The translations under genes were made by a program, and so were the position numbers. DNA of 64,000 bases, from NCBI RefSeq assembly GCF_002837185.1, contig NZ_KZ477988.1:32794-96793 (forward strand), given 5' to 3'. The notes under the pieces were generated by a model. The model saw only the letters and a list, made by a program, of their open reading frames with translations, searched no databases and had not been told where the DNA came from. This DNA comes from Pseudomonas fluorescens. Its GTDB lineage: Bacteria; Pseudomonadota; Gammaproteobacteria; Pseudomonadales; Pseudomonadaceae. Of the stretch, positions 21,101-29,430 are shown piece after piece. Numbering within the stretch: position 1 is the stretch's first letter; every line of letters starts with the position of its first letter.

Positions 21101-24100
21101 AACGTCTTCAGCTCGGCTTCCCGGCGGCTGAGCCCACCTTCGATATCCTCACCCAATGACTCGATAAATGCAGTGACGTCGTCCTCAGCCATGGAGGGGT
21201 ACAAATCACGTACCCGTTTCAGTCGCCGCTCTTTTACCGTCGCCTCTGAAGGCCCAAAAATCCTCGCCGCCAGCTTACGAAAGCCACGACCACCGCCCAA
21301 CAGTCGCAGTGTCGGATCGACACTTGGCTTGAGCAGCGGGTGCTCCAGCAACACCGTACGCAGCGGCGCACGCGGCAGGGGCGTTCGCTGGAGGGCGGCT
21401 TTCATTTGCAACGCATCGGTAAAGCCCAGCGCCTGGCGCTCGGTGGCGGATAACAGGTCCCAGGCCGCCGCGTAGAAATCCCTGGGCGGGGACGCCTCGA
21501 ACAGACCGTTGTCCTTTTGCACCAACGTCCTGGCAGTGACGTCCGGGGAACCGATTGCATCCAGTAGAGGCCCTTGCGCTGAATACTGGCGCAGCTCCAC
21601 CCGTGTGCCCCGCGGCCACCCTGGCAAAGTCTCCAGGGTGCGCAACGCCAGGCGCTGGCTGTCTATGTCTGCCAGGGTGTCCAGGTGCAGCCCCTCATAA
21701 GCGCGGGAGACCCGTGTTTCCTGTTCACACCATCGCGCTTGCTCGGCAAGGTCTTCAGGCAACAGCCCGGTGCGGCGCAAGGTTTGCAGTTGCTCGGCAC
21801 TCAGGCGTGTGACCAGGTGTTCGGCCACCGCCGTCGGTAATTTGGGATAGCTTGCCAGGATCCAGTGCACGTCGGGGTCCTGCGAGGCGGTCAGTGCCTT
21901 GTAGCGCTCCTCCACCAGCGGACCCTTGAAAATCTGCACCGAGTCGCCCAGGTACTGACGCAACTTGGCGGCCCGCACAGTGAGTGAATCTTCGGCGGTA
22001 CCCGGGATTTCCTTGAGGGTGGGGTCAACGTCTCGCAAGCTGATCAACACTTCTTTGAGCAACTCACCGCGCGCTATCTGGCTTGGCGCGACCCCTACGA
22101 CGAGCGGGGAAGCAGCCACCGAGGCGTCCTCTTCCCAGAGCACTCTGTTGTCGCTCATGACCCGAAGCGGCCTGTCAACGGGCAACATCCCGCGCCGCCG
22201 CATCATCTGCAATTGCAGCACCGGGTCAGCCTGGGCGTACACCGCCGGGTCGGCGCTGTGCATTTGCTCGACAAAGGTCGTCAGTTCTTGATGGACCTTG
22301 AAGTGCTGGATCGTGTCTTCGAGCAACAAGGGCACCGGTTCATGCTCGACAAAGGTCTGGCGCAACACGTCTTCTTCGATGCCGCTGGCGGCACGCGCCT
22401 GCTCCAGCGTTTCGGTGTCCAGCCCACGCTGCTCCAGCCCCAGGCGCCGCATCAGGGTCGGCTGGTCCCAGGTCAACGGCTCTTCGACTTCATGACTCCA
22501 GGCGCCGGCGTGGTTGTGTTCCAGCAGCGGTTCATACGCGCCGGGACGACTGGGGTGCTGGATGCGGTACTCGCCGGTGTCGGGTGCCTGCCGGACTTGA
22601 TAGTGGTCGCCTTCATGGGGCAACACCTTCTGCCCGTTGTGCGCGTAGAGCCCCAAGGCGTCTGGCTTGGCATCCGTAGGCAGTTCGAGTGGCACCTTGT
22701 AGGGCGTCATGTCAGGGTTCCACAACACCTGCTTGCCAGTTGCCAGGGTGACGGGCCTGAGGTTATCAACCATGCTCACCAGTTTGACCTCGGGCAATAC
22801 CTTGGCCCCGGTCGCCAGCATCGCCGCATTCAGCGCGACGCTGGAAAAGTGTGCCCACATCGTCTTCAGGTCGCCCTGCTCGTAGGCCTCAATGCCTTCA
22901 TACACTTCAGTACACATCTGCGCTGCGCCCACCGCCAGCATGACCGGCCCGAGCCCGGGCACCACAAACGCCAAGAGGTTGAACACGCTGACGACCGCAC
23001 TCGTGTAGCTTTCCAGGCGGTCAATGCGCGCCTTGTAGTCTTCGTCCCCGGTGGGCACGGCCACAGCGCGGGCGTCGGCCAGAATCTTGCGCACCTGGGC
23101 CGCGCGCAGTTGCTCCCACAGGTTGCCGGTAATGCTCAACTCATCCAGGGGCAATTTCACCGGGTTTGACGCCAGCGGGTAATCGCCTGCAGCCCCATTG
23201 CCGTTGGCGGGTTTGTACAGCGCATTGAAATGCCGGAAAAAAATACCCTGCTCGCGTTGAGCCACAAAACGGCTGAAAAAACGTCGGTACGACGCGCTGT
23301 GCAAACGCGTGCGCAGGTCGGCCATAAAATCGCCGCGGGAGGCATACTCCTTGAGCGGTTGCTGGGGGTCATTGGGGATATACACCACCAGCCGCTCGAC
23401 CCTGTCGCTGTTATTACGGTCCGGCCCGATCAGCAACGGGCCCACCAACTGGGCGCCAAATACCTTGAGCCCGACAAACGTCACCGGCTTGCCATCGAGC
23501 CTGGCGCTACCGGGGTCAGCGATGACCTGTTGGATCATGCGGTAGGCATCGGGCTTGATCCCCCACTCAGGCCTGCGAACAGCCACCTCGGCACTCAGCG
23601 CCAGCAGTTGACGCTGGTGTTCTTGCAGCTGCTGCTCCAGCACCGTGCGTGCGGTTGCGTCGTCTGGCTTGACGATGGCGGTGATGTGCTGCTGATACAA
23701 AGTCCCCAGGTCCAGGGTGCGGCACAGCTGGGCGAACTCATGGGCAGGGATGGGCAGAGCGTGCGAAGTCAACACACTTGAGGTCGGGATGACCTCACCG
23801 CCAGACGAAGCGCTCACGGTCGTGATGATCTGGCAATCGGCGCACGGACTCGCTTGCTCTTCCTGCGGGGTAAAATTGGCCAGGGCGGCTTCAAGTAAAG
23901 AAACAGTGCGGTATTCATACCGCAGCGCCGGGTCGCTGACTTGGTCGAAGACAAACACCCCGAACAGGTCGTCACGGTCCTTGAACCCATACTTGCGCGC
24001 AAAGTAGACGTGGTTGACGTCCAGCTCCAGGTTGAAGCGTTTCTTGATCGCGTCTTTAAGCGGTTGCTCGGCAAAGGCCAGCACATCCTGGACAGTGCCC

Positions 24101-24354
24101 AGGCTTCTCTCCACCTTATTCAAGGTCTCGCGGTAGCGGGTGTGGCTGTCAGCCAGTGTGGTTTTTTCCTGCGCCGTGGCACTCAGGTACCAACTGGGCA
24201 GTTCCATTTCGTGGTTGGCGAGTTCCTCCTGGCGCTGGACGGTGCCTTGGTTGAACCAGGCAGGCACGCGCTCTTTGAGGAAGTCGTAGTGAACGCCCCG
24301 AAGGTCAACATTGAAAGTGCCTTCGGGGGCAGTGGTAGCGGGTTGTTCTGACAT
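18184..24354 (-). CDS. Giant dermonecrotic-toxin-N / LRR / NEL E3 ubiquitin ligase-like protein, about 2056 aa
   Basis: Predicted effector. Residues about 1-600 form the DUF6543 (dermonecrotic toxin N-terminal) type region, with a hydrophobic stretch VFNLLAFVVPGLGPVMLAVG. LRR block 1 is at about 1130-1290 (LTSLDLASNGIRL, LRNLNLRNTQLSQWP) and block 2 at about 1470-1630. The NEL domain follows: the catalytic CxD motif is in GEPGCCDRAAFSF near residue 1763, with EVEIRLAYRFGLKDRLQLP downstream, closely like Shigella IpaH. NEL proteins transfer ubiquitin in eukaryotic cells. The start is ATG 24354 (MSEQPATTAPEG) or 24369; neither has a strong ribosome site. No Sec signal and no hrp box were seen, so the export route is unknown. 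It lies 83 bases after cbpA. The C-terminus may be lost by frameshift. Confidence 0.88.
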   Translation of the reverse strand: MSEQPATTAPEGTFNVDLRGVHYDFLKERVPAWFNQGTVQRQEELANHEMELPSWYLSATAQEKTTLADSHTRYRETLNKVERSLGTVQDVLAFAEQPLKDAIKKRFNLELDVNHVYFARKYGFKDRDDLFGVFVFDQVSDPALRYEYRTVSLLEAALANFTPQEEQASPCADCQIITTVSASSGGEVIPTSSVLTSHALPIPAHEFAQLCRTLDLGTLYQQHITAIVKPDDATARTVLEQQLQEHQRQLLALSAEVAVRRPEWGIKPDAYRMIQQVIADPGSARLDGKPVTFVGLKVFGAQLVGPLLIGPDRNNSDRVERLVVYIPNDPQQPLKEYASRGDFMADLRTRLHSASYRRFFSRFVAQREQGIFFRHFNALYKPANGNGAAGDYPLASNPVKLPLDELSITGNLWEQLRAAQVRKILADARAVAVPTGDEDYKARIDRLESYTSAVVSVFNLLAFVVPGLGPVMLAVGAAQMCTEVYEGIEAYEQGDLKTMWAHFSSVALNAAMLATGAKVLPEVKLVSMVDNLRPVTLATGKQVLWNPDMTPYKVPLELPTDAKPDALGLYAHNGQKVLPHEGDHYQVRQAPDTGEYRIQHPSRPGAYEPLLEHNHAGAWSHEVEEPLTWDQPTLMRRLGLEQRGLDTETLEQARAASGIEEDVLRQTFVEHEPVPLLLEDTIQHFKVHQELTTFVEQMHSADPAVYAQADPVLQLQMMRRRGMLPVDRPLRVMSDNRVLWEEDASVAASPLVVGVAPSQIARGELLKEVLISLRDVDPTLKEIPGTAEDSLTVRAAKLRQYLGDSVQIFKGPLVEERYKALTASQDPDVHWILASYPKLPTAVAEHLVTRLSAEQLQTLRRTGLLPEDLAEQARWCEQETRVSRAYEGLHLDTLADIDSQRLALRTLETLPGWPRGTRVELRQYSAQGPLLDAIGSPDVTARTLVQKDNGLFEASPPRDFYAAAWDLLSATERQALGFTDALQMKAALQRTPLPRAPLRTVLLEHPLLKPSVDPTLRLLGGGRGFRKLAARIFGPSEATVKERRLKRVRDLYPSMAEDDVTAFIESLGEDIEGGLSRREAELKTLTKALGDWVKANSPQPTAGQARHFSSAQYISDTLMSHWRREVTGSMHLLGRGLELPALSADFSHVNTLELHNVRWTANADAFLENFTHLRGLTVTSSGLTTLPVVVGEMNNLTSLDLASNGIRLTSQSAGLLSALGNLEVLYLTNNPLGIMPDFSAMPRLRNLNLRNTQLSQWPRGLEAHTGLESVDLSHNLLREVPQRNLNPAPEQLEASARLNAVTLLEGNPFPADYWQQFDNYWQRLNQVRPDLVKSARDRAFDNGNPVLEKVRRLYPNKRMQEAREWIWNLGAGAEAQLTRLELEFNTLERQLSAWTLSGAGERQRYVRTNERQANAGRLDDRYRAKERILACWRRETPQLLSNDGQPIGLELDLSRLTLPSLPDLEADFSHVGSLKLNNMGLRTSPEGFLSRYTHVRWLDLANNLLHELPPALGEMHGLTRLFLNNNHIRLSPATAQILSQRVTLRALWLHNNVLGITPDFSLITDMRSLSLNNAGIDTWPIGLVEQPLLDQIELSNNTITTIPASVIAPPEEQLAQTARVNNLTSVSGNPLTADTLQQVRQYNLRLEQAGLASAQNPNRLVTTALNIRAAVVPGAAMRQAFERWARNLPADQVSARSAQWHALRGEERAGPFFDILDRLQPAGPGQADLQRRVWEVIDSISENTAESDTHRKELFDLAGEPGCCDRAAFSFSNLEVRTLVFRARAQAAGQAEGVQLSSLSKGLFRLHAVDTFASADIQRSEAIVNDSAVSMADKLPHTQRLLEEVEIRLAYRFGLKDRLQLPGQPQQVSFTQMGAVTPAMLDAAYEKIIAMDNSVEEFQALLSREFWQEYVTHRYRAQFDAQSEPYQRQLSELQATRAAGELAQPAYKAQVDDLQARMAIKESELIHTLSRQEIAEILLPKDELEVLVDPGKRTARELQLSQARAIEFNGKQYFVASLPDGDGEHYLLWVQAPDNPFALVSSSILAKPDVDGVWRV

Positions 24355-24437
24355 AGTAGGGCCATCCATGACGGGCTGGAAAAGAAACCAACCTATCCGA
24401 TCGCCCGGCGTGCAAAGCCCTAGCTATTTATCGCCGC

Positions 24438-25379
24438 TCAGAAATGCTCGCGCGGGTTGAACGCCGCTTTCTGCGCCAGCTCCTGCCACAAGGCCTTGAC
24501 CTCCTCGTCGCTGCTTTTAGGCATCACGGCCTTGAGCTGCACGAACAGGTAACCGCGCTGCCCGGCCTTGTTCAGCAACCCATGCCCCTTGGCACGCATG
24601 CGCTGGCCATTCTGGCTACCGGCGGGCACCTTGAGGTTGATCTTGCCGGTGAGGGTCGGCACGGCCACTTCCGCGCCCAGTGCCAATTCCCATGGCGCCA
24701 GGGGCAGGTTGATGATCAGGTTTTCGCCGTCCACTTCAAACTTGGGGTGTGGCGCAAACTTGATGATCAGGTACAGGTCGCCATTGGCGCCACCACCGAT
24801 GCCCGGTGCACCCTGCCCTTTGAGGCGGATGCGCTCGCCGTCGGCCACGCCGGCGGGGATCTTCACGTTCAGGCTCTTGGTGGTGTTGCTGACGTGCCGG
24901 CCCGAGGCGTCGTATTGCGGCACCTGGAAGTTGATCTGCTTGGACTCGGTGGACAGCGTCTCTTCGAGGTGCACCGTCAGTTGCATCTCCACGTCCTGGC
25001 CCTTGCGCCCGGCAGGACGGCGTTGGCCGCCACCGAAGGCATCGCCGCGCCCACCAAAGATCGAGCTGAAAAAATCGGAGAAGTCCTCAGTGCCCGCGCC
25101 GCCGCCGCCGTAGCCACCACGGCTCTGCCAGCCCGGCGGGCCCTGGAACGGCTGGCCGTGCTGGCCGTATTTGCGCAGTTCGTCGTACTCGGCTCGCTTG
25201 TCGGCGCTTTTAAGCGCCTCATAGGCTTCGGACGCGTCCTTGAACTTGGCTTCGGCGTCTTTTTCCTTGCTTACATCGGGGTGATATTTGCGTGCGAGCT
25301 TGCGATAGGCAGCCTTGATTTCCTTGTCATCGGCCGTCGGCTCGACACCCAGAATCTTGTAGTAATCTTTGAAATCCAT
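24438..25379 (-). CDS. cbpA: Curved DNA-binding protein / DnaJ-class co-chaperone CbpA, 313 aa
   Basis: J-domain protein that stimulates Hsp70 ATPase and binds curved DNA. The J domain covers residues 1-70 with the HPD motif at 33-35, followed by a Gly/Phe-rich linker ([29 protein letters not shown]) and the two beta-barrel substrate-binding domains with no zinc finger. That domain order fits CbpA, and the length is close to the E. coli protein. I start at the ATG at 25379 ([11 protein letters not shown]); the longer frame adds 21 residues of non-homologous sequence. It is divergent from a YegD-like Hsp70 gene. The NEL gene follows on the same strand and might be co-transcribed. Confidence 0.93.
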   Translation of the reverse strand: MDFKDYYKILGVEPTADDKEIKAAYRKLARKYHPDVSKEKDAEAKFKDASEAYEALKSADKRAEYDELRKYGQHGQPFQGPPGWQSRGGYGGGGAGTEDFSDFFSSIFGGRGDAFGGGQRRPAGRKGQDVEMQLTVHLEETLSTESKQINFQVPQYDASGRHVSNTTKSLNVKIPAGVADGERIRLKGQGAPGIGGGANGDLYLIIKFAPHPKFEVDGENLIINLPLAPWELALGAEVAVPTLTGKINLKVPAGSQNGQRMRAKGHGLLNKAGQRGYLFVQLKAVMPKSSDEEVKALWQELAQKAAFNPREHF

Positions 25380-25617
25380 CGGCGGTTCACCATCCTTTAT
25401 CGAGATCGCACTGCCCGGGGCACAACGTGCGCTGGTTTGCACCTGTTGAGGGTTGTGGCTCGGGGGTACGTCAAAGTGTTATCGGCATCAGCCGTATGCA
25501 TCAGATGTGGGGGCAAATCCCGTACTTTCAAGCGCGATTTAACGGATGGTCGGCCTACGCAAGCGCCTGCGACTGGCATACACTGCGCGGCCGTTTTTCA
25601 ACCGGAACCCGATAGAC

Positions 25618-26886
25618 ATGAAAAACCCATCCCCAGCCCGTGCCTGCGGCATCGACTTCGGCACGTCCAACTCCACCGTCGGCTGGATCCGCCCCGGCGA
25701 GGAGACGCTCATCGCGCTGGAGGACGACAAGATCACCTTGCCGTCGGTGGTGTTCTTCAACTTCGAGGAGCGTCGCCCGGTGTACGGCCGCCTGGCCCTG
25801 CATGAATACCTGGAAAACTACGAAGGCCGGCTGATGCGCTCGCTCAAGAGCCTGCTGGGCTCCAAGCTGATCAAACACGACACCAGCGTGCTCGGCACCG
25901 CGATGCCGTTCACCGACTTGCTGGCGCTGTTTATCGGCCAGCTCAAGAGCCGCGCCGAAGCCAACGCCGGCCGCGAGTTCGAAGAAGTGGTACTGGGCCG
26001 CCCGGTATTTTTCGTCGATGACGACCCGATGGCCGACCAGGAAGCCGAGAACACCCTGGTGGACGTGGCGCGCAAGATCGGCTTCAAGGACATCTCGTTC
26101 CAGTACGAACCGATTGCGGCAGCGTTCGACTACGAGTCCACCATTGAAAAAGAAGAGCTGGTGCTGATTGTCGACATCGGCGGCGGTACGTCCGACTTTT
26201 CGCTGGTGCGTCTGTCGCCGGATCGCCGCCACAACGACAACCGCCAGAGCGACATCCTTGCCACCGGCGGCGTGCACATCGGCGGCACCGACTTCGACAA
26301 ACAGCTCTCGCTGGCCGGCATGATGCCGCTGTTCGGCTATGGCAGCCGCATGAAGAGCGGCGCCTACATGCCTACCAGCCACCACATGAACCTGGCCACC
26401 TGGCACACCATCAACTCGGTGTACTCGCAAAAGTCCCAACTGGCCCTGGGCAGCATGCGCTACGACATCGAAGACACCGGCGGCATCGACCGCCTGTTCA
26501 AGCTGATCGAACAGCGCGCCGGACACTGGCTGGCCATGGAAGTGGAAGAGACCAAGATCCAGCTGACCCAGACCGACAGCCGCCATGTACCACTGGACCG
26601 TATCGAAGCGGGCCTGAGCGTGGACCTGAGCCGGGCACTGTTCGAATCATCCATCGACAACCTGCTGGAACGGGTGCGCGCGAGCGTCACGCAGTTGCTC
26701 AATGACGCCTCGGTGAGCGTGGCCCAGGTGGACACGGTGTTCTTTACCGGCGGCTCCAGCGGCATCCCGGCGCTGCGCCACAGCATTTCGGCGATGCTGC
26801 CGAATGCGCGGCACGTGGAAGGCAATATCTTCGGCAGTATTGGGAGTGGCTTGGCGATTGAGGCGAGCAAGCGCTACGGAGTTTAA
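25618..26886 (+). CDS. Hsp70-family protein, YegD-like, 422 aa
   Basis: Actin-fold ATPase resembling E. coli YegD, an Hsp70 relative lacking the substrate-binding lid. The phosphate-1 motif GIDFGTSNST is at residues 11-20, phosphate-2 LIVDIGGGTSDFS at about 184-196, and the adenosine motif FFTGGSSGIPALR near residue 380. Length is slightly less than E. coli YegD (450). ATG 25618 was chosen because the longer frame has no homologous sequence. Its 238-base upstream region is shared with divergent cbpA, a gene for an Hsp70 co-chaperone, so functional pairing is plausible. Clients are unknown. Confidence 0.88.
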   Translation: MKNPSPARACGIDFGTSNSTVGWIRPGEETLIALEDDKITLPSVVFFNFEERRPVYGRLALHEYLENYEGRLMRSLKSLLGSKLIKHDTSVLGTAMPFTDLLALFIGQLKSRAEANAGREFEEVVLGRPVFFVDDDPMADQEAENTLVDVARKIGFKDISFQYEPIAAAFDYESTIEKEELVLIVDIGGGTSDFSLVRLSPDRRHNDNRQSDILATGGVHIGGTDFDKQLSLAGMMPLFGYGSRMKSGAYMPTSHHMNLATWHTINSVYSQKSQLALGSMRYDIEDTGGIDRLFKLIEQRAGHWLAMEVEETKIQLTQTDSRHVPLDRIEAGLSVDLSRALFESSIDNLLERVRASVTQLLNDASVSVAQVDTVFFTGGSSGIPALRHSISAMLPNARHVEGNIFGSIGSGLAIEASKRYGV

Positions 26887-26899
26887 GCGGCAAGTTTTC

Positions 26900-26980
26900 A
26901 GCTTCAAGCTGCAAGTAGAAGCAAGCCCGCTCTCACTTGCAGCTTGAAGCTTGAAGCTTGAAGCTTGCAGCTTGCAGCTG
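26900..26980. repeat. Long hairpin plus heptamer tandem repeat
   Basis: Left arm AGCTTCAAGCTGCAAGT (26900-26916) pairs perfectly over 17 bp with ACTTGCAGCTTGAAGCT (26935-26951). The right arm runs into a heptamer array: GCTTGAA three times, then GCTTGCA twice (26942-26976). It sits in the gap between the convergent yegD-like and AI-2E genes, so it may act as a bidirectional terminator. Confidence 0.8.
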
Positions 26981-26983
26981 CTT

Positions 26984-27997
26984 TCAAACCACCCCCCCCA
27001 GCTTCAGCTCACTCTTGAGATACGCATAGTAAATCGGCCCCGCCACCACCCCCGGCAAACCGAATGCGGCTTCGAACACCAGCATCGCCAGCAGCAATTC
27101 CCACGATTTGGCACTGATCTGCCCGCCCACGATGCGCGCGTTGAGGAAGTACTCGACCTTGTGGATCACGATCAGATACCCCAGCGCCGCCACCGCCACC
27201 CAGATCGACAACGACAGGGCCACGATGGTGATCAGGGTGTTGGACATCAGGTTGCCGATCACCGGCAGCAGGCCGAGCAGGAACGTCAATACGATCAGGG
27301 TTTTGGTCAGCGGCAGGTGAATACCGCACAGCGGCAGGACCACGGCAAGGAACACAGCGGTGAAAGCGGTGTTGAGCGCGGCGATCTTGATCTGGGCGAA
27401 GACGATATTGCGAAACGCCTGGACCAGCAGGTGCAGGCGGTCGAACAACGCCGCGGCCAGGGGTTTGCGCTTGGTCAGGTCGGGCACGCGCTGCAGGGCG
27501 ATGATCGCGCCCAGCACCATGCCGATCAGCAAGGTGACGAACATGTGCGCGGCGTCCTTGCCGACCAGTTGCAGTTCGCTCAGGTGCTTGCTCAGCCATT
27601 GGCCGATGGCCACGCGAAACTCGGCGGCGCTGGCCGGCAGGTAGGCGTCCAGGAACGGCGGCAACTGGCCGCGCGCACGGTCAACCACACCCATGAACTT
27701 GTCGAGCGAAGCGCCGGGGTTTTCCGCTTCATGGAGCAGAAAGCTGATGGCGCCGGCGAAGATCAGCGCAAGTACGCTGACGATCAGGGTGCCGAGCAGG
27801 GCCACCGCCAGCCAGCGCGCACGCCGCCCTTCGATCAGCCGTTGCAGTTGGGGGGTGAGCATGTTGACCAGTTCATAGACCAACAGGCCGGCCAGCAGAC
27901 TGGGCAGCAATTTCAGCGGCAGCACCAGCAGCAGTCCGCCGAAAATAATGATGTAGCTGGCCAGCAACAACACATGACGCTGAGAAAACGTTGGCAT
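26984..27997 (-). CDS. AI-2E family transporter (TqsA/PerM-like), 337 aa
   Basis: Inner-membrane protein of the AI-2E transporter family (PF01594), a broad group that includes TqsA (autoinducer-2 export) and Na+/H+ or unknown transporters. About eight hydrophobic segments are present, with the family motif LPVIGNLMSNTLITIV near residues 235-250 and GLPGVVAGPIYYAYLKSEL at the C-terminus. A long soluble stretch at about 90-150 lies between membrane segments, as usual. The ATG at 27997 gives MPTFSQRHVLLLASY. It is convergent with the Hsp70 gene. Substrate cannot be assigned. Confidence 0.88.
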   Translation of the reverse strand: MPTFSQRHVLLLASYIIIFGGLLLVLPLKLLPSLLAGLLVYELVNMLTPQLQRLIEGRRARWLAVALLGTLIVSVLALIFAGAISFLLHEAENPGASLDKFMGVVDRARGQLPPFLDAYLPASAAEFRVAIGQWLSKHLSELQLVGKDAAHMFVTLLIGMVLGAIIALQRVPDLTKRKPLAAALFDRLHLLVQAFRNIVFAQIKIAALNTAFTAVFLAVVLPLCGIHLPLTKTLIVLTFLLGLLPVIGNLMSNTLITIVALSLSIWVAVAALGYLIVIHKVEYFLNARIVGGQISAKSWELLLAMLVFEAAFGLPGVVAGPIYYAYLKSELKLGGVV

Positions 27998-28028
27998 ACA
28001 GCCTCAAAACGAACGGCGTTAAAGGATG

Positions 28029-28128
28029 TGTAGGAGCGAGCTTGCTCGCGAAGGCCGCCAACGATAACGCGTTTATTCTGAATAAACGCGGGGTAATTGA
28101 GTTCTTCGCGAGCAAGCTCGCTCCTACA
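28029..28128. repeat. Second-family REP pair (TGTAGGAGCGAGCTTGCTCG type)
   Basis: Arms TGTAGGAGCGAGCTTGCTCG and CGAGCAAGCTCGCTCCTACA flank a spacer with an inner inverted repeat (GCGTTTATT / AATAAACGC). It is a close relative of the 12627-12725 element and lies between psiF and AI-2E. Confidence 0.9.
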
Positions 28129-28172
28129 GGGGGGCTGTGTGCAAGTGTCTCAGCCTCTATGGCCTGGGGCTA

Positions 28173-28472
28173 TCAATTCTTCAGGCAGGTGCTCATGAAG
28201 GTCTTGCGCGCATCGCCCGCCAGGGCTTTGGTCTTGGCCTCGGCATTGCAGTCTTTCATCTTTTGCTGCTGCGGGGTCAGGGTCTTGGCGTCGTTGGCGG
28301 CCGGGGTCGACAGGCAGGTCTTCATGAAAGCCTTGCGCTCATCGCCCTTGAGGGTCTTGGTGGTGGCCTCGGCGTTACAGGTGGTCATTTTGTTTTGCTG
28401 GGCGGTGGCGGCAAAACCCTGGGAACACAGCAGCACGCCCATCATCAACAGCGCAATACGCAGCATCTTCAT
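28173..28472 (-). CDS. psiF: PsiF-repeat protein, 99 aa
   Basis: Small exported protein with a signal peptide (MKMLRIALLMMGVLLCSQGFA) and two PsiF repeats, at about residues 28-55 and 70-99. Each repeat has two cysteines in the pattern M..CNAEA..K.L.GD.RK.FM..CL, so disulfides are likely in the periplasm. E. coli PsiF is induced by phosphate starvation, but its function is unknown. The ATG at 28472 follows GGGAG. No Pho box was recognised upstream. Confidence 0.9.
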   Translation of the reverse strand: MKMLRIALLMMGVLLCSQGFAATAQQNKMTTCNAEATTKTLKGDERKAFMKTCLSTPAANDAKTLTPQQQKMKDCNAEAKTKALAGDARKTFMSTCLKN

Positions 28473-28543
28473 GGAATTTTCTCCCTGTTACCGCGCCGAA
28501 GGGCGCGGCCTACAGCGCAGTGTAGTCAAAGCCTGTTACAACT

Positions 28544-29332
28544 TCACCGGCCGCGAAGATTCGCCCGACGGTATTGCTCCGGCGTGCAGCCGGCATGGCG
28601 CTGGAACATCGCGATAAAGGCCGAGGCGCTGCTGTAGCCCAGGTCAAATGCCACCTGCTGCACGCTGCGCTCGCTGTCCAGCGCTTCAATGGCCGCCAGG
28701 AAGCGCAGGCGCTGGCGCCACTCACCAAAGCTCATGCCCAGTTCGCGCACAAACCGGCGCGCCAGGGTGCGTTCGCTGACATGCACCTGCTCGGCCCATT
28801 GCGCCAGCGGGCGGTTGTCGCCCGGTTGCGCCTGCATGCCTTCCAGCACCCCCAGCAGGCCGGGATGGCGCGCGTAAGGCAGGAAGCAATCGTGGATCGG
28901 CGCCTGCTTGAGTTGGTCCACGAGCACCTGGGCCAGGCGGATATCGGCGTCGGTCTGCGGCCGATTAACGTCGCGCAGGGCGAAATCCTTGAGAATCGCC
29001 TTGAGGATGTCACTGATCGCCAGGGTGCAGGGCTGCCTGGGCAATTGCTCGCACAGGGCCGGCGCCAGGCCCACCGAGTGGTAGACGATCGCCTCGGCAT
29101 TGTAGGAACTGTGCTCGGTATGCGGCGGCACCCACACCGCGTACTGCGGCGGCGACATAAAACGGCTGCCGGCCACTTCCATGCGCATCACCCCGCTGGC
29201 CGAGTAGTCCAGCGAGCCCCAGGCGTGCTGGTGCGGGGTGCATTCGGTGTCCGGGGCAAAGTCGCAATAGCGGAAGTACACCGGGCTCGGCAAGCGGACG
29301 AAATCGGGCAGGCGTACGGTGTGTCTGGACAT
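28544..29332 (-). CDS. AraC-family transcriptional regulator, 262 aa
   Basis: DNA-binding regulator with an N-terminal cupin-like sensor (CTPHQHAWGSLDYSASGVM near residues 30-50) and a C-terminal pair of helix-turn-helix motifs at about residues 165-255 (SERTLARRFVRELGMSFGEW, then VQQVAFDLGYSSASAFIAMF). It is divergent from the EamA-family exporter gene at 29431 with about 100 bases between, which suggests that it controls that exporter. A 13-base inverted repeat-like segment (CTGGATCGCAG...CTGCGATCCAG, 29364-29385) in that gap is a candidate operator. Inducer unknown. Confidence 0.9.
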   Translation of the reverse strand: MSRHTVRLPDFVRLPSPVYFRYCDFAPDTECTPHQHAWGSLDYSASGVMRMEVAGSRFMSPPQYAVWVPPHTEHSSYNAEAIVYHSVGLAPALCEQLPRQPCTLAISDILKAILKDFALRDVNRPQTDADIRLAQVLVDQLKQAPIHDCFLPYARHPGLLGVLEGMQAQPGDNRPLAQWAEQVHVSERTLARRFVRELGMSFGEWRQRLRFLAAIEALDSERSVQQVAFDLGYSSASAFIAMFQRHAGCTPEQYRRANLRGR

Positions 29333-29363
29333 ATTGTCTGGATTCGAGGGCGGGTTGTCTGGA

Positions 29364-29385
29364 TCGCAGTATAGGCTGCGATCCA
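29364..29385. promoter_or_regulatory. Inverted repeat between AraC and EamA genes, candidate operator
   Basis: TCTGGATCGCAG and CTGCGATCCAGA flank a short centre (TATAGG) in the divergent gap. The dyad is perfect over at least 11 bases per arm. Placement between a regulator and its divergent transporter suggests an operator, though a hairpin role is also possible. Confidence 0.45.
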
Positions 29386-29430
29386 GACAAGGGATAATCC
29401 CGCCTCTTCAACACACTGGGTGTGCTTTCG

